Of a stretch of 7,125 bases of DNA, positions 5,811-7,125 are shown piece by piece. A program made the position numbers and the translations under genes. The notes under the pieces were generated by a model that was not told where the DNA came from, made no database searches, and saw only the letters and a program-made list of their open reading frames with translations. The DNA comes from an uncultured Oscillibacter sp. (GTDB lineage Bacteria > Bacillota_A > Clostridia > Oscillospirales > Oscillospiraceae), in assembly GCA_951800675.1 (NCBI GenBank), contig CATOKC010000153.1:1-7125 (forward strand), in the 5' to 3' direction. Each line of letters opens with the position of its first letter. Within the stretch, counting starts at the first letter, position 1.

Positions 5811-6395
5811 CTATGCTTTTCTTTCCTCCCGATAACTCTCCGCCGCCTCGTCCAGTACAGCCATCAGCCTCCGCTCGGTCTCCGTTCCCACCAGCGCCTT
5901 TGGGTAGATCAGGCAGAGCCCTTGGTTTTCAAAATAACCCTCACAGCAATCCATTCCGTAAAAGTACATTAGGTGTTCATAATACCTGATTCTCGCTTTG
6001 AAGTAAAAGGTCCCGGAAAGCGGTGTGTACTCCAGCGCCCCTTTGACAATGCCCGTTTCTTTAAACTTCTCCACGGCGGTGTAAACCACATCGTCGCTCA
6101 AAATCGCCAGGCAGGGATATGCGCCTTCCTCCCCGTACTCGTCATTCGGCGCGTAGGTGTGGAGCATGTCCACCTCCCCGGCGTGAGATTTCGCCGGCTT
6201 GAAGGCGTCGTTCACCCGGAAGGTGGTCCGGTATTCGCCTTCTCCATAGAAAACCTCCTCCGCGATGTGGGACGAGGGCGCAAGGACAATCTCTTCTTCG
6301 GGCAACGGGTTTTGGAGCCCATCCGCCCTCTTGGCCTGCTTCCCTGATGGAACACGGAACTTGAATCTCTCTGTAATCTTATCAAACGCTTCCAT
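5811..6395 (-). CDS. Uncharacterised 194-residue protein
   Basis: I do not recognise the family. The ATG at 6395 has a good site (AGGGAGGG, 6 bp upstream) and a strong promoter, so it is a real gene. There is no signal peptide and no membrane helix, so it is probably cytosolic. The N-terminus is basic (KITERFKFRVPSGKQAKRAD). The middle is acidic and aromatic (LHTYAPNDEYGEEGAYPC). A hydrophobic strand AILSDDVVYTAVEKF (97-111) is followed by GTFYFKARIRYYEHLMYFYG (128-147). MDCCEGYFENQGLCLIYPK (148-166) has three closely spaced Cys. The end is helical and charged (ETERRLMAVLDEAAESYREERKA). The pattern suggests one mixed alpha/beta domain. No neighbour shares a clear function with it. Confidence 0.85.
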   Translation of the reverse strand: MEAFDKITERFKFRVPSGKQAKRADGLQNPLPEEEIVLAPSSHIAEEVFYGEGEYRTTFRVNDAFKPAKSHAGEVDMLHTYAPNDEYGEEGAYPCLAILSDDVVYTAVEKFKETGIVKGALEYTPLSGTFYFKARIRYYEHLMYFYGMDCCEGYFENQGLCLIYPKALVGTETERRLMAVLDEAAESYREERKA

Positions 6396-6434
6396 TTCGA
6401 GCCCTCCCTTTTTTGTTCGCTCCCCTCCATTCTG

Positions 6435-6463
6435 ATTTTAGCATACCTCCGCAGCTCTTTCAA
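6435..6463 (-). promoter_or_regulatory. Promoter of the uncharacterised 194-residue gene
   Basis: On the - strand, TTGAAA (6463-6458), a 17-bp spacer and TAAAAT (6440-6435) preceded by TGC form an extended -10 promoter. It drives the gene whose ATG is at 6395. Confidence 0.82.
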
Positions 6464-6538
6464 GGTAAACCATGGAACGGCCTATAAACTTAAAGGTGAT
6501 TTACCAATTGCAGATTTCGTCCATTTCCATAGATCAAA

Positions 6539-6567
6539 TTGCCTTCTACAGCCGCTCGTGGTATACT
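6539..6567 (+). promoter_or_regulatory. Promoter of the DUF4177 gene
   Basis: TTGCCT (6539-6544), a 17-bp spacer and TATACT (6562-6567) preceded by TGG form an extended -10 promoter. It is divergent from the promoter at 6435-6463, with about 75 bp between the two -35 boxes. Confidence 0.78.
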
Positions 6568-6590
6568 CAAAACAGCAAACCAACAAGAAA

Positions 6591-6597
6591 AAGGAGG
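6591..6597 (+). promoter_or_regulatory. Ribosome binding site fixing the GTG start of the DUF4177 gene
   Basis: AAGGAGG with 7-bp spacing to GTG 6605. It decides the start against the longer in-frame opening at 6539. Confidence 0.8.
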
Positions 6598-6604
6598 CGC
6601 AGCT

Positions 6605-6790
6605 GTGAAAAAATATGTATATGTAAACGTTCATATTGGAAAGTTTTGTGGAGCAAAATCAGAGGAACACCGGAGTATCATTGACGAATACGCAGCCAAG
6701 GGCTACCATTATGTCGGGTATATCCCTACGAATATCAGCGATTACGGAAAGATAACGGATATGGATTTGGTCTTTGAGACTGACCTTTGA
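6605..6790 (+). CDS. DUF4177 family small protein
   Basis: The protein has 61 residues: VKKYVYVNVHIGKF, then EEHRSIIDEYAAKGYHYVGYIPTNI, then GKITDMDLVFETDL. This strand - helix - KGY..VGYIP - strand layout is the DUF4177 fold; the family has no known biochemical role. The start is GTG 6605, with AAGGAGG at 6591-6597 and 7-bp spacing. An ATG at 6539 in the same frame is rejected because it lies within the promoter -35 box. The gene is a single-gene unit with its own promoter and terminator. Confidence 0.87.
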   Translation: MKKYVYVNVHIGKFCGAKSEEHRSIIDEYAAKGYHYVGYIPTNISDYGKITDMDLVFETDL

Positions 6791-6804
6791 TTCTCTGGGC
6801 CCGA

Positions 6805-6838
6805 AAAACGTCCCCACGCAAAAGCGTGGGGACGTTTT
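6805..6838. terminator. Bidirectional intrinsic terminator between DUF4177 and zinc-ribbon genes
   Basis: AAAACGTCCCCACGC (6805-6819) and its exact reverse complement (6824-6838) form a 15-bp stem with loop AAAA. On the + strand it ends in TTTT, and on the - strand in TTTTT, so it can terminate both convergent transcripts. Confidence 0.92.
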
Positions 6839-6877
6839 CAGTGACTTGGCACAAGAGACGAAAACCGGAAAAGCCGA

Positions 6878-7125
6878 TTAGCGCTGCTCCTCGCGCATCT
6901 TAGCGAAGCACTCGCTGCAATAGACCGGACGGTCAGAGCGGGGCTCAAAAGGCACGCGGGCCTCGCCGCCGCAGGCGGCGCAGACAGCGGTGAAATACTC
7001 ACGGGGACCGCGGGCGGCGTTCTTGCGGGCGTCGCGGCAGGTCTTGCAGCGCTGGGGCTCGTTCTGGAAGCCGCGCTCGGCATAGAACTCCTGCTCACCA
7101 GCGGTGAACACGAACTCCTGACCAC
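6878..7125 (-). CDS. Zinc-ribbon domain protein, 3' part (5' end outside window)
   Basis: The frame is open from the window's right edge to TAA at 6878-6880. The visible residues start GQEFVFTAGEQEFYAERGF, typical of the CxDCGQEFVFTAGEQEFY zinc-ribbon family in Bacillota. The preceding codon ends in GT, compatible with the family Cys. The GTG at 7111 is therefore internal, not the start. CKTC, CAAC and CSEC give three further CxxC pairs, enough for two zinc-binding knuckles together with the missing upstream pair. The linker is basic (RDARKNAARGPREYF). A nucleic-acid or protein contact role is possible, but no function is established. Only about 10-15 residues should be missing, judging by the family as I recall it. 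Confidence 0.85.
   Translation of the reverse strand, partial: GQEFVFTAGEQEFYAERGFQNEPQRCKTCRDARKNAARGPREYFTAVCAACGGEARVPFEPRSDRPVYCSECFAKMREEQR

Noticed and set aside
6838..7125. 95-codon - strand open frame overlapping the zinc-ribbon gene
   Set aside because: It is a Ser/Ala/Pro-rich shadow in another frame, running into the terminator. The overlapping frame has clear CxxC pairs and a family match.

Overview
The window looks like chromosomal DNA of a fairly GC-rich gut-type Clostridia (Oscillospiraceae-like: Flavonifractor, Oscillibacter, Lawsonibacter and relatives). The reasons are strong AGGAGG-type ribosome sites, Bacillota families (TrmK, Nif3, YebC, DUF1858, DUF4177, CotH) and GC-rich coding with AT-rich promoters. 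The genus assignment is an inference from gene content. No mobile element, CRISPR array, rRNA or tRNA was seen.

Left third (1-3103, + strand): a three-gene membrane/polyphosphate module. The 3' part of a VTC-type polyphosphate polymerase is followed after 21 bp by a DUF4956 polytopic membrane protein and after 12 bp by a large CotH-type atypical kinase anchored at both ends. The module ends at a hairpin at 3108-3137. A 34-bp perfect AT-rich palindrome (3151-3184) then separates it from the terminator of the convergent operon on the other strand.

Middle (3191-5779, - strand): a housekeeping operon read right to left. It has a near-consensus promoter (TTGAAT-17-TATAAT) and an ~80-nt leader with a hairpin. 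It then encodes a DUF1858 CxxC protein, the tRNA m1A22 methyltransferase TrmK, a Nif3-like dinuclear-metal protein and YebC. The genes are 7 bp apart, overlapping by 17 bp, and 5 bp apart, so translation is probably coupled, and the operon ends at a GC-rich intrinsic terminator.

Right (5811-7125): an unrecognised 194-residue protein on the - strand and a 61-residue DUF4177 protein on the + strand are transcribed divergently from well-formed promoters. A perfect 15-bp bidirectional terminator then separates DUF4177 from the 3' part of a - strand zinc-ribbon gene, which is cut by the window end.

The least explained parts are the VTC-DUF4956-CotH module, whose collective role is to my knowledge not established, and the isolated palindrome behind it.
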